DNA of 64,000 nucleotides from Utricularia gibba (GCA_002189035.1 NEEC01000010.1:2666001-2730000), one strand, 5' to 3'; positions 1-12,131 are shown, numbered from the stretch's first letter. Numbers and translations: made by a program. The notes: generated by a model not told the origin, from the sequence alone.

Positions 1-38
1 TACAGATCAAACATTGAGAAATGCAGCCGCAGCCCTAC

Positions 39-309
39 CTTTCCGCCAGAGTCGAGTTTCTGAAACTCCGCGGCAACCTCATCGGTTCGTCCCTGTAACA
101 ACGATCACCGCAAATTCTCATACATTCGAGTACAGAACAGAGTAAAACTAGTCAATTACTATTCTTCGTGCTTCCATTGGCAGATAATGCGCGATCAGAA
201 AAACACGAATTGGTAGCGGTGTGTACCTCGCTGCGGCGTTCCCCATTCCGAGCAACGGCTCGGCGATGAACAAGATCAAAACGAGGAAAAATGCGTGCGA
301 AACCTCCAT
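39..309 (-). CDS. 5' end of an unidentified secreted-protein gene (partial)
   Basis: The ATG at 309 (minus strand) opens a classic signal peptide: MEVSHAFFLVL, then a hydrophobic run and a small-residue stretch ending GNAAA. A donor follows the exon end at 227. A second candidate exon lies at 39-92, with an acceptor (ttacag) at 93-98, a donor at 37-38 and a length of exactly 54 bases. The rest of the gene would lie left of the window. Exon 1 as read is 83 bases and leaves phase 2. The most protein-like frame of exon 2 (GRTDEVAAEFQKLDSGGK) needs phase 0, so exon 1 may lack one base or the splice model may be wrong. No family recognised. Confidence 0.4.
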
Positions 310-939
310 GGATCGCAAAGAAGGACCTCCGTGAGTAACTCAATTGAACTCCGGAGGAAGAAGACGGAGGAGGAGAGGAAGGCAATCAATCGAGTGAATG
401 GAAAGGAAGAAGGCAAATACATTATATATATATAAGATAATAAAATCACTATTAAACTATTTTTTTACTAAAACAAAAATGTAGGAATGATTTTAACTTT
501 TTTTTAGATGATTATATGGGGAGATAAAATAAGTGGGGATTATTAATAAATTAGGGGAACATTTATAATGTAGAGACTTGAATACACATGGCTTGTACTG
601 GAGGGAAAAGTGACATGTGAGGACATGTGATGTGGTTTGGTCTTAATTGAAACCATTTCATACTAAAGTGACATACTCTTATTACATGGGTTAGACACTT
701 TCATGGGTTCAGTTGGTGGTTCCAACGGTGGTCCTTCCAGTGTTTTCACCCATCATTTTTAAGATTTTATTTAATAATTTTTATTAAAAAAATATTTTTA
801 TTTAACCTACTATAAAAGAGTTTTAAATCAGAAATAAATCGAAGAATTTATTAAATCCGATTTTAAAATACTAGATTTCGGTAATAGTCACGTAGGACAA
901 TAGTTTGATGACCTTTAACTATGATGGATTTTAATCTCT

Positions 940-988
<49 letters not shown>

Positions 989-1797
989 TTCAAACCAATA
1001 AATCACTTTATTAATGCATAATATTATTTACTTCCAATACCCAATCTTTATGATTTTACGTTCTTTTTTTTAGAAAAAAAAATTCATACAAGATTAAATA
1101 ATATCATTTTATATAAACTCTCACATCATCACGTTCATAACTAATGTGAAGTTTACTTAAGATCCTTATACCCTTCTTTGGCAGCCTCCTTAAAAATTCA
1201 ACATCCTCATTGAAGTATAATCCAACAGTGGTTATAGGCCCAGATATGGTTCTAATATCAAAGTAAACACTCATCATCTCCTTACATAATATTTTTCATT
1301 TTGGGCACTTTATCCTTTATATAAATGTATGATTTAATGAATTTAATGGTGGTATGAAGTCACTAGACAAAAATCTATGATTAAAAAATATTCACATTTT
1401 ACTTTTAATTTATTTTATTTCTAAATATTAAAAATTAAAAGGAACGCAAAAAAGACGAATTAATTATATGGGAGATCATGGGGGGTTAGTGCCACACGCT
1501 TTATGCTGGTGGGCCGTGTCACGGTTGCCGTAGGGCACGGATTAGGCAGGACGTCCTTATAATTTTTATTTGACGTGTCCCACCGACGAAACGGCCACGT
1601 CCCGTGTCCTCCATCGCTATTAAGCACTCTATCAATTTGGTATTTATGAGAAGGGATGCATGGTACACAAAAACGATTTTAATAATCTAAACGAAACAAA
1701 TTCAGAATATTTTTTATTTTTTTATTTCAAAAGCAAATTATTGAAAGCATAACGCGCTCTGGATTTGTAATACTAAAAAAACATAAAAAGGAAAGTT
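310..1797. other. AT-rich intergenic stretch
   Basis: Contains the upstream region of the left-edge gene and otherwise AT-rich sequence with an AT dinucleotide microsatellite. A short GC-rich segment lies near 1480-1610. I see no convincing open frame or RNA gene here. Confidence 0.5.
947..984. repeat. (AT)n microsatellite
   Basis: About 19 uninterrupted AT dinucleotides. A simple repeat with no feature beside it. Confidence 0.9.
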
Positions 1798-1882
1798 TGG
1801 GGTGAAAGAGGATCGAACTCTCGACCTCAAGATAACTCAGAAGCTATGAGACCTACGCACTAGCCAACTGCGCCACCACCCC
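1798..1882 (-). tRNA. trnM-CAU: tRNA-Met (CAU), elongator, intron-containing
   Basis: On the minus strand the sequence folds as a tRNA. The acceptor arm GGGGTGG (1876-1882) pairs with the 3' TCACCCC (1799-1805) and the discriminator A is encoded at 1798. The D-arm is GCGC-AGTTGGCTAGT-GCGT and the anticodon CAT sits in ..GGTCTCATA... A short intron follows the anticodon loop (AGCTTCTGAGTTATC region), as in plant nuclear elongator tRNA-Met genes. The T-arm reads GAGAGTTCGATCCTCT. Besides tRNA-Tyr, elongator tRNA-Met is the plant tRNA known to carry an intron, which supports both the identity and a nuclear origin. There is no encoded CCA. Confidence 0.93.
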
Positions 1883-3497
1883 ATTTTTGTTGACATTAAT
1901 TTATGTTTTAGTAAAGTCTCTATGATTTGAAATATCTATTTCCTTTATGGTTCATCGCTACGCTTTCATCAAAGTGAAAGCTGCTCTGAGAAGCAGTATT
2001 TTGTTTATTTAACTGGCTGCTGCGACTCAAATAAACCCCTCTCCGCATTGCAGCTCAGCTACACTTCACACCAAACCAACTACAGAACTCGATGCCGGAA
2101 TTCTAACTACCTGCATTAGCATCTCCACAGTCTGCATCCTGGGTTAAGGCAAAACAAAAAAAAGCCAGTTTCACACGCACCCATCACTCTGTTAAAAAAA
2201 AAAAAGAAAGATAAAGCAACTAATTCCATAATCTTCACCTTTGCATCTTGCAGTGACGCTCTTGTTTGAATCAGTAACCAGTTTTCTCTTTTCAGGCTTT
2301 TGCTTAGTTTGACAGAAACAACATGACTCGCGCTCCACCTGCCTGACTAATAAAGCGGATTGCACGAGATTACCAGTCTCTTTTGTAAAGATTGACTAGA
2401 AAACCTAATTTCTGTCATATCCTGAGGTAAGTTTCAAGCACAAATGAAGGGACCGCAGGGGCCTTCTCATGCTTCTGATAGACACGGAATATGAAGCATG
2501 GGGAGTAGTCCATATGGATGAATCCAACGCCCGTACCAAAGGATGTTGGTGAAAGGAGTCATAATGGTTGGAAGTGTGATGGTAAAAAGGTAAAGACATA
2601 TTTTCATGTATATTATTAAAAAAACCTAAATCCATGTTCCATAGATTTATTTCTTTATGATTCTATTGAAAATCGTTCAAAATCGGTGTTGGACACTAAT
2701 GTTGAGAATTACATTTATTTCATATATGTATTCTTTAATATATGTGTGATTTATACGTATAATTACTTCAATCATATATTTCAAAAAAAATTTCCAATTG
2801 AATTTTATTAATCAAACAAGTTTTAAATATATCTACGAAGTACGATATTATTTTAAACACACATTTATAATACCTATATACTATATAAACTTTCAATTGT
2901 AACTATATAATACATATTTATTTAAATATATCATTGTTTTACGTAATCAATCAAATGTACTCTAATAATAACCACCAACCTGGCCAAGTCACACTCTTAT
3001 GCAATAGGTATTATTAGAATAAGCATCCATTTGAGTTATTTAATAGAAAAATACTTACTTTTATGATAATATAAAGGGATAACTCGAGTAATTGGATTTC
3101 ATGAGTCTTTTACAATATGATCTGTTTGGTATTAAAAACTCCAACATAACCCATTGTGGTTGAAATGGTCCTTGCTTCGAAAAAAAAAATGCACAAATCG
3201 ACATTAAACAAGGAAAAAGATGACATGTGATTTGTTCAAAACTTTATGTTATCTCGTCCCCCATCGATAAATAGTAGTTTGAGTGCATAGTAGACTGGTA
3301 AAAAAGAAGATCGGAAAAAGGTGAATGGAGTTTCAAAACCCTCCTCTCTTGGTTTCAGCAAAGAATTCACCATTTTTCTTGTTGTTCTGGTTGTCCATTT
3401 CCCCTCTTTCTTATTCCCTTTACTGTCCGGTTCATGGATTTTAAACTCCTGAGTGCATTTTCCTCCTCGTGTCCAGCTCCCTTGATTCAACTCCTGC
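1883..3497. other. Intergenic stretch upstream of the CLE gene
   Basis: AT-rich and without a supported gene. The short open frames here have no coding character. The last few hundred bases are pyrimidine-rich and GC-richer (3330-3497) and presumably hold the promoter and 5' leader of the CLE gene. Confidence 0.4.
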
Positions 3498-3788
3498 ATG
3501 GCGGAAACCAGCTCTGTGGAAATTTCACCCAAACCCCACCATTTTTTCCTCTTACTGCTTCTACTCATGATCGCTGCTGTTGCGAGCTCTACGGCGGATC
3601 CTAACGCGAACGACCCATTTTCGGGCGCGGATCTGAGAATAGGGTCGGCCCGTTTCTTCGATTTGCATTCGAACGCAGCAGTCACGAATTTTCTCTCCAG
3701 AAAGCTGAGGAGCAGTCGGAGATCAGCATCGGAGTTTGGTGCCAGTGATCGTGAAGTTCCTAGCGGTCCGAATCCTATTTCCAATTAA
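3498..3788 (+). CDS. CLE41-like: CLE peptide precursor, TDIF (CLE41/44) type with an Arg1 variant
   Basis: Intronless, 96 residues, the usual size of a CLE precursor. Residues about 13-32 form a secretory signal (HHFFLLLLLLMIAAVASSTA). A variable, Arg/Ser-rich middle follows (LSRKLRSSRRSAS). The protein ends exactly at the CLE dodecapeptide, REVPSGPNPISN, residues 85-96. In the known family, TDIF from CLE41/CLE44 is HEVPSGPNPISN and CLE42 is HGVPSGPNPISN; TDIF is read by the PXY/TDR receptor kinase to keep vascular cambium undifferentiated. Eleven of twelve positions match TDIF here. Position 1 is Arg (codon CGT), one transition away from His CAT. Arg1 is typical of the CLV3-type class. The TDIF-type call is strong; whether this variant binds PXY is not known from sequence. 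Confidence 0.9.
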   Translation: MAETSSVEISPKPHHFFLLLLLLMIAAVASSTADPNANDPFSGADLRIGSARFFDLHSNAAVTNFLSRKLRSSRRSASEFGASDREVPSGPNPISN

Positions 3789-6096
3789 CAGGTTGTGTTA
3801 TGCGTTCATTTGGCTTGGTAAATGTTCAGTTTCAGCATCCACCTTTGCTTCAGCTTCCGTACGCCGGGGAATCCATCTGCATCTGTGTGTTACCTAGGAA
3901 CACTAACACCCAAAACACAGAAACTCAGCCCTTTATATCACTTGTAAAAATATCTCTTTTTTTGTTGTTTTTGAAAGAGAACCCATCTTGAGGAGTGCTT
4001 TATAAGCTTATTATTCTTATTTATTTCAGTAAACAAGAATTGAAATAAAAATTCATTACAAAGGGCACAAGTTGGATAGTTTGATTCTTGGTTGAAAAGC
4101 TGATGATGGGTTTAGGGAAGAACTTTTGCACCAGACAGTTTTCGACAGCTACGCATTCTTTCAAGAATTTCACATGTTTCTGTCTCCTTGAATATTGGTG
4201 GAAATGTCCGCATTACCCTTTCCTTAAAAAATAGAATGAAATAACCCTGTAGCTTTCTTGACTAAAAGAGTAATTATTAGCACAAATTTTCCAAAAAAAG
4301 GGAATTTTTTGTACATGTATTAAAGGGAAAAAAACATCATATTTGTGAATACACAAAATTTAATTATAAAAAGAATTAAAATTTTCATTTTTATTCGCAA
4401 AACAAAGGCCATGTGTGAGACCGTAAAACCATCACCATGGCCCGTATCTTGCCCTAATCGAAGATACGTTGTCAAAGTTTGTAGCCCAAGAGGCCGACAG
4501 CCCAAGAAAAATGAGCCCAATAGGATATGAATTATATTTTGTAGTATTCAAATTAAATTTGAATTTAAATGATATGATTCAAATTGGTTTTTCATATTAA
4601 TAGTTACAATCTAATACAAATCATTTGATTAATTAATATAAATATTTGAATATAATTTTAGTTAGATTTTTCGAATTAGATATAATCGAATGTTGACAAG
4701 GTGCATCTAATATAAACTATGACCAAGATGATAGAAGTGAAAGGAATATGGAATTGTTCCTAACTTTAACTGCTTTGAATTGCCAAAAGTGTAAGCATAA
4801 AAATCACTACTTTATGCATCAATATCTTGTTGTCCCTCAAGCATCAAATAACTATGCATCAACTTTAATCAAGATATTCTCTGTTTGCAATGGATTATAC
4901 TTTAAAAAAATGACGTTTCATAAATAATTTTGTTATTAAATACAAATTATTTATATTCTAAAACATTCAAAAATCTAATTTTTTTTATTATTGCATAATC
5001 TGAATTTCTATTTTTTATAAGATATTTCTCGAATGGTTTTTTATTTTACAAAAAAAGTTGTAAAAGTAATCTTATTATTAAATATACACTTCTTTTCAAA
5101 AGAAATATTTTCTTTTTGTTAAAAAATACAGAGACCTAATTTATATTTTATTAAAACTATTTTTTGAAAATAGAATAAAATGGAGAATCATACCTTTATT
5201 TTTTTTTTACCGGGCTTTGACTTCCTCAAGTGCCTTTTGCATCCGACTTCGGCTTTGTTCGATTATAGGACAAATATAGTATATTTTTCTTCTTTTAAAT
5301 AAATTATTAATGTTTTCATTTCATATATTAAAATTATAAGGTATACCTAATAAGCTCGAGGTGGGGACCACCTACATTTGTATGAGTTTATGGAGCATAC
5401 TGAATTAAATAATGTTAATGCAAAAACGTTTCATGGTGCATGAAATGTAAAACGACTTTTTAAAGTCGCCTTTTGCAAAATCAAATTGACTGGCGGACCA
5501 AAGGAGAGGAGGGTTAACAAAAGACGCGTGTTTGTTCACGCGTTGCGGGAGGCTCACAGGGCTTCTGATTACTCTTCCACCGAAAAGGGCAGCCGATTCC
5601 CCCTCGCTCGTCCAACTCGCGCGGTTTTCCTTTTGCCTTTAGGGTTTTTTTGCTCGGAATCTGAAGTCTTGCGGTTGTTTTTTGAAGTTTTGATTTCGTA
5701 TTTCTGTGCTGGAGGTTTGGAATTGGCCTGGGGGTAGTCGTGATTGTGGGGGTTTTGATTTGATTTGCTGTTAATCGATTTTGTCTTTCAAGTTTTTGGT
5801 GATCGGGGAAGCTGGCGAGCTTGCCTGCACGTTTTTGGGCGGTCTTGTTTTGCCTGAACTTGTCAGCAGTCGTGTCTGTTGCTAGAAAATGTTTCTGGTT
5901 GGGTGCTTTGTGTTGTTAACTTTTTATTTTTTTGAAATTAGATGACAGGGATACGGTAATTATTGTTTTTTTTTGAACCAGAACTCTCTGTTACAATGGG
6001 TTAGCTATGTGATTCATCCTTTATTTCTCATTGGTCCGTTATTATATGTTTGAAGGCGGTTTTGGGCATCGTAAGTGGTTCGTCCGCTTTGACCGT
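3789..6096. other. Intergenic region and 5' leader of the VOZ gene
   Basis: From 3789 to about 5450 the sequence is AT-rich and I see no gene. From about 5480 it becomes GC-richer and pyrimidine-rich (5570-5680), like a promoter and transcription start region. Most of 5560-6096 is probably VOZ 5' leader, perhaps with an intron. The open frame at 5486-5737 lies in this leader and has no family resemblance. Confidence 0.45.
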
Positions 6097-8297
6097 ATGG
6101 GGAAAGATTCAAAGAGTGGCGCATGCAAATCAGCATCTCATCAGCTCTTCAAGGACAGGGCAAAGACCCGTCTGGATGATTTGCAGGGCATGTTCATGAG
6201 TCTTCAATATGCAAGAAAGGAAAGCTGCGCTGTGGATATGGCTTTGCTGGAAGAGCAAGTGAACCTCTTGCTTCGTGAATGGCAGGCTGAACTCAACGAG
6301 CCTTCTCCTGCTTCATCCCAGCAGCAGGTTGTTCTTTATAATGTGTGCCCTATTAATTTCCTTGGACATTTACGATTTACCATGTGCTGAGTGTGGAGAA
6401 GGAGATAACGTATCAGCTACCTTCTCTGAACTCAAGTTTCAAGCTTGATACCTGCGTATTTACAGGGTGGGAGTCTAGGATTTTCATCAGATATCTGCCG
6501 GCTGTTGCAACTTTGTGAGGAAGAGGATGATGCAACAAGTGCATTAGTCCCTCCAAAACCAGATCCGGATGCAGGAAGGGTTGTAGATGTATATGCGCCC
6601 CCAGAGGTTAGTTCATGCCATGTAATTATTTTGGTAAAGTTTGCTAGAATCTTTACTAAACTGCCCTTTTGATTTTGAGTAAGTATTTCAAAGTATTCTG
6701 CATACAATTCGACTACATTGGAAATTTGGTGTTTTTGCGGCACTAGGCTATTTTAATTATATCAGTTTTTCCTTTTTTGCTTTCATTACTGCGCCGAATG
6801 CTTTCATCATGCTTTACAAATTCATTTAGTACACTTGAACCTTTTTGATCTGGTATGTGTTGTGTACATAATGTTATATTTCTATCATGATGTTGAAGCG
6901 GTCATAGGCATCTAATGCCTATTATTCGTTTTCAAAATTTTTCCTCAGCGTATCTTTGAGTTATGGCAATAATTGTATTCTAGTTCACACTTATTTTATC
7001 CAAGGGCACAGACATGAAAATGCTGTTCTTGATATACCCATTTTATTGTAATCAATTAGTTGAATGACCTAGCAGCTTCACCTGCTTCGAGAATTCTTTT
7101 AAATCATTTCTGTAATTATTTAAACTGTTAATAGATTTAATGTTTTGCAGGCTATAAATGTGGCTGGTTGTGCTCAGGAGCTGGGACTCAAGTTTGCTGA
7201 TGAGTCCAAAAGTGCGAACGATGGATTTAGCAGCATGGGAATTGGTGGTCTGCCTTCAGAAACACAACTAGACTATAGTTCGTTTGAATTTCATTCGGGG
7301 TTTGGGACACACTGCATCCCTGGATTTGATGGCTTGGATTTTGATGGAGATGGGGGCATCCCTCATGTGGGATATCAAGAGATCTCTCCTCCACCTATTG
7401 CGTTTTTAGGGCCAAAATGTGCACTTTGGGATTGCCCAAGACCAGCGTTGTGCTTAGATTGGTCTCAGAAGTCAGATGATTATTGTAGCATGTATCATGC
7501 TGGCCTCGCTCCAAGTGAAGGGTACCTTGGAAGACCTCCGATTGTACGGCCTGGTGGCATCGGGTTAAAGGATAATTTGTTGTTCGCTGCTCTTGAGGCA
7601 AAGGCACTGGGAAAAAATGTTGGTATTCCAAAATGTGAAGGTGCTGCTACTGCGAAATCTCCTTGGAATGCATCTGGTAAATGGATGTCTTTTTTTTTTA
7701 ATTCTCGGAGTTTTGCTTCACCAACTACTTGCGTATAGGGAAGTGACATTTGTTATTCCTTTGATTCAAACAGAGCTCTTTGATCTTACAATGCTGGATC
7801 ATGAAACAATCAGAGAGTGGTTGTTTTTTGACAAACCCCGCCGGGCATTTGAGAGTGGAAACCGAAAACAAAGATCACTCCCGGATTACAGTGGAAGAGG
7901 TTGGCATGAATCAAGGAAGCAAGTGGTGAGCGATTTTGGAGGCCTGAAGAGATCATATTACATGGATCCCCAGCCCATGGAAAATTTTGAGTGGCACCTC
8001 TATGAATACGAAATCAACAGATACGACTCATGTGCGTTGTACAGACTGGAAGTGAAGCGCAGCGATGGGAAAAAACCTCCAAAGGGGAAGATATCCTATG
8101 ACACTGTTGCAGATCTACAAAAGCAGATGAGACGACTGACAGCAGAGTTCCAAAATGACAAGCCACGCATCAGCAAAGGAAGGGCCAAGACCAATCTCCT
8201 GCAAAGCGGTACCACCCCAGCCCAAGGATTTGATCATGTGAGCAGTGCTTCTCCCTATCTAGTTGACAACATCACTGAGTACTACCACATAACGTGA
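6097..8297 (+). CDS. VOZ: VOZ transcription factor (vascular plant one zinc-finger protein)
   Basis: Four exons, 6097-6327, 6466-6606, 7151-7676 and 7774-8297, all with GT-AG borders and consistent phases, give 473 residues (Arabidopsis VOZ1 is 486). The start at 6097 reads [18 protein letters not shown], which aligns with the VOZ1 N-terminus; the frame is open upstream but that extension has no family support. The N-terminus carries the conserved [11 protein letters not shown]...ARKES...[14 protein letters not shown] block. The zinc-coordinating segment, about residues 214-240, contains [16 protein letters not shown] and YCSMYHA. After it comes the basic DNA-binding and dimer region ([37 protein letters not shown]). 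VOZ proteins bind palindromic GCGTNx7ACGC sites and act downstream of phytochrome B in flowering and stress responses. No frame damage is seen. Confidence 0.95.
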
Positions 8298-9264
8298 TCC
8301 CTTTTCTTGGCTCACCCAATCAGAAATAATTATATACTGCAAAATCTCCTTGGAATGCATGCATGGTCATGGCAGCAGCTTCCGTGGGTTGGGTTCTGGC
8401 TCGTTAACCTTTGGTTAGCAGCTTCTGAAGTCTTTGTTGTACCTAAAGCGCATCCGCTTCTGCTGCCTTTCGCAGCATGGCATGTAATTCTGACTCGTCG
8501 CGTCTAACCAGACGAGTAAAAATGTAGTCTTTCTGATTTGGTGCTTATTTTAACTTGCCATGAGCTTCACGTTTCCCGCGATTTTTATTCGTTTTAGTAG
8601 TACGGATCCTAATTTTTTTTTTTTTTGCCGTGTGATCGATGCTACGCAGCTTTGTCAACACAAATGAGCAAACATAAAGAGGTCAACCCTTTTCTTTTAT
8701 TTTTTATTCATTTTTAAAATACATTTAATTAGCTCAACACTCATGCTACGGAGTAGGATGTTTTCATGCTGGGAATCTCGAATCGCATCGTCCATAAATA
8801 GAAAAAATTTGCCACCCAAAATGTGTTTTGGTACTCAAAATTTGGTATGGGATCAATACTGAATATAAAAGATTATGAAAAACCATTTAAATAACAAAAT
8901 TATTAATTCAGCATAAAAATAAAAATAAAAGTGAGTGCTTGTTAGAATGAACAATATTTACTATATGTTTAACCGATCTAGGTTTCGCAATTGGAATTAT
9001 TTGGAAAGATAGTATGGTGTTACTTTAAGTTCTCCGTAGAATTAATATCATCAAAAATTAAAATAGTTATAAAAATCGTACTATATATCGTGATTTAGAT
9101 TATTTAGAATTGAAAAAATGATAAATATTTTTAAAAATTGTATAAGATAAATGCTATTTAAATTTTATAATTAGGATTTAATATGTCTAGTTTTTTTGTC
9201 TTTAAAAAATAAAAACAATTTTTTTTTACTGATGCAACGTAGAAGGATGGTTCCTCTCCGTGCC
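8298..9264. other. VOZ 3' flank and GDSL-A upstream region
   Basis: The first 250 bases are probably VOZ 3' UTR. The remainder is AT-rich with no supported gene and leads into the promoter of the first GDSL gene. Confidence 0.4.
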
Positions 9265-9272
9265 TATATATA
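9265..9272 (+). promoter_or_regulatory. TATA box of GDSL-A
   Basis: TATATATA in the context tgcctatatatagaagtcg, about 45 bases before the start codon. The other two GDSL copies carry similar boxes at 13020 and 16313. Confidence 0.7.
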
Positions 9273-9311
9273 GAAGTCGATGGCCATCATTTCAGCATCG
9301 GCTGCGCCGCC

Positions 9312-12131
9312 ATGCAGTCGCTCTGTACGGTGATTCTCCTCTTCCTCTCTTTCGCGGTGCAGTCTCGCGGCCAGCCCCGCAGTATTTCGACCTTCCTTGT
9401 GTTCGGAGACTCCACCGTCGACTCCGGTAACAATAACTTCATAGCGACGGTCGCAAAGAGCAACTTCCGGCCGTATGGCCAGGATTTCCCGGCGAAAGTG
9501 GCCACCGGAAGGTTCTCCAACGGCAAGCTGATGACTGACTTCGCAGGTTTATAAGCCATTAGAAGGCTTTCCAATGGAAACCACTGGGTTCCAATCCTTT
9601 TCATTTTACAAGTACAATGATTTTGCTTGGTAGCCGCCATGCCCAACATTTTGTTAAGTTGACATGGAAGGAGTCAAAAACCATATTTTGCTAACATCGT
9701 ATTTGGACAAGCGGATTGAACATGCCTAACCTCATCTTTTGTCCTTTTCTATTTCGTTAGTTTCACATTTGGGGATCAAAGAGCTCTTGCCACCGTATCT
9801 GGACCCAAACCTGTCCGTAGACGACCTTAAAACTGGAGTCAGCTTCGCCTCTGCAGGCACCGGTTTCGATCCCCTGACGTCGAAAATCATCGTCGTAAGT
9901 TTTGAAAATGTTCTTCAGCATCTCTAATTCTTTAACCGTTTTAGCATTAGGAATGTTTTATGTTGTTATTGTTGAAAGTAAGAATCAAGGTGGAACGAGA
10001 TCAATTGAAGATTAAGAACACAAAAAATATAAATTATATTAAAAGAGATTAAATTTAATATACTAATAATTTATAATATTTTATATTTTAATTTTATTTT
10101 CAAATATGATATTTTTTGTTCTAATATCTGTTCTCGAGTCAAAAAGATCTTTAATTTGATTAGGGTTTTTTGTTTTTTATAATTATAATTAATACTTGAA
10201 TCATAAATTGATTTAATTTTATCTAAATCTAATACATCTCTTTTTTTTACCAAAAGTCAACCAATACGAAATCAATATTATATACCCAAGTTGTGTCATA
10301 AGTCAAATGCTCTAATATCATATTTGTAAGTATATGATAAATTGAACAAATATACGTGAAACTTAAATATATAAGAAATATAAATTATATTAAAAAATTT
10401 ATATCTTACAGATTGGCTGATTGTTAGTGATCTATATTTTATATATTAAATTATTTTATTTTAATTTGTTGATATGATATTATTTATTCTAATAATCAAT
10501 CAAACGGTCTTGTTTTTGTTTGAATCAATGAAACTGTCTAGTAACTGGATGAAGCTTTGTCGCTTTTTTTTTTTTTTTTTTACTAAGTAGAATTATTTGA
10601 GATGCAGGGCGTGATTCCAATGGAGAAGCAGCTGGAATATTTCAAAGAGTACAAACAACGGATGGAGGGTTATATCGGGAAGTCTGAAACCGAGGTTTTG
10701 ATAAGGAACGCAGCGGCGGCGCTGAGCGCAGGCACCAACGACTTCATCGAGAATTACTTCCTGCTCTCGGTACGCAACAAAACGTACTCCCTGTCTGAGT
10801 ACCAGAACTTCATCTTGGGCCTCGAGACCCAAATGATCCAGGTATGCTGCTCCCACTCTCAGGTGAATATTTTCAATCCAGTGTCAGACCAGCCGTGACG
10901 CCGTTGCAGGGAATTTTGGACCTGGGAATTCGGAACCTCCTGGTCGTCGGACTACCGTCGATGGGCTGTCCACCCTTCGTGATAACACTCGAGTCCGGCA
11001 ACTTACCCTGGAATCGCAAGTGTGTCGAATGGATCTCGGCTGCTGCCAGAGATTACAACTCTCTTCTTCAAGCCAAGCTCAATGATTTCCGAAACCGAGG
11101 AGCCAACGTTGTGTACGTTGACATCTATACTCCGTTGGATGATATCATCCAAAGGCCTCAATTTTACGGTAAGTGACTCAACTCGCCCAAGTCTCCACCT
11201 TCATACCAGGCTATATGGCAAGCTCACCTCTTTAGGAAATTTTCCATATCTTGAAAGATAAGCTCTTTCCATAACCATGAGTAGACATTCTCTAAAAACA
11301 GAAGTGGATCCCGTCCTAGGAATTTTCAAGCCCTAGATTGATATAGAGCCACCGCCGCCACTGAAGCTTCCCGCGAGTTCCAATACACCGTTGGACTCGT
11401 CTTCTCATCCTCTATCAAGTTCTGCACTTTATTTAGAGGTCAAGCTCACTTTATTTAGAGTTCAATTAGAATAAGTATAGAAATTAAGTATTGGATAACA
11501 CGCGGGTATTCCAAATTGATAATTAAAATTTATTTTATTTTTGTTTCAAGCTAATTTTTTTAAAGTGAAATGATGTTATAAAATAAATTATTAAATCTTT
11601 GGGATCGAGAAATTCTTTAAAACAACATACATATATACCTAAGGTTTTAATCTCTTAGCTTGTTTTGGTGTTTGGTTTTCAATCACATTAACCATTGTGT
11701 GCAGTCCACTCAGCCCAGTATGCATGATTCCTTACACACTAAACCTATCATAGTTTTTTAATTGATCTCATGGGTACATCTTTTTTGTGATTGATAGTTG
11801 TTTCTACACATGAAAACAGACTAAGATATGCATTGCATTGTATGATTGATGCCTAGGTTTCAATGTCGTGGATCGCGGCTGCTGCGGCACTGGAACTGTG
11901 GAGCTCGCCGTTCTGTGTACTCCACTCTCCCCAGTATGCAGCAATGCGAGCGATCATGTGTTTTGGGACTCCGCACACCCCACTGAAGCAGTGTACGGCA
12001 TCATGTTTCGAGCCGTGCTCCGACACTCCATACCTTCCTCTCACAGTTTGTCTGAAATTCTTAACATCGATGCACTGCTACAGCAACACTCCACGGCTGG
12101 GCTGCATGCATCTAATAACTGCTTCACTTAG
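9312..12131 (+). CDS. GDSL esterase/lipase, tandem copy A (C-terminal frameshift likely)
   Basis: Five exons: 9312-9546, 9761-9894, 10608-10841, 10910-11168 and 11857-12131 (378 residues as read). A signal peptide (residues 1-20) is followed by block [14 protein letters not shown] with nucleophile Ser34, then [12 protein letters not shown], the block III-like GTNDF and the C-terminal WDSAHP holding the catalytic Asp and His. It is a secreted SGNH-fold lipase/esterase; substrate unknown. Exon number and phases match copies B and C. After MFRA the reading frame stops resembling its siblings. Shifting by one base at CC 12013-12014 gives [12 protein letters not shown] and a stop at 12053-12055, matching VPALRRFYSKFV in copy C, so one base is probably missing. 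A polyadenylation signal AATAAA lies at 12153. Intron 2 holds a degenerate TRIM. Confidence 0.88.
9965..10500 (-). mobile_element. Degenerate TRIM retroelement in intron 2 of GDSL-A
   Basis: Aligns by eye with the intact TRIM at 41667-42222 in the same orientation. Both LTR 5' ends are recognisable (gatattttttgttctaata near 10125, gatattatttattctaata near 10495). The internal part matches in order: ctcgagtcaaa, aatctaatacatctctttttttt, ccaatacgaaatc, then gctctaatatcat near 10311-10323, where the intact copy has the PBS complement gctctgatacca. Boundaries are approximate because of AT-rich divergence. Confidence 0.6.

Noticed and set aside
3236-3784. Minus-strand open frame of 182 codons over the CLE gene
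   Set aside because: It is antisense to the CLE reading frame, has no domain, and its length is a shadow of the coding sequence on the other strand.
5486-5737. Small gene upstream of VOZ
   Set aside because: Lies in the VOZ promoter and leader region, has no similarity I recognise and no independent features.
6031-6096. VOZ start at the upstream in-frame codon
   Set aside because: The first 22 residues do not match VOZ N-termini, whereas [18 protein letters not shown] from 6097 does.
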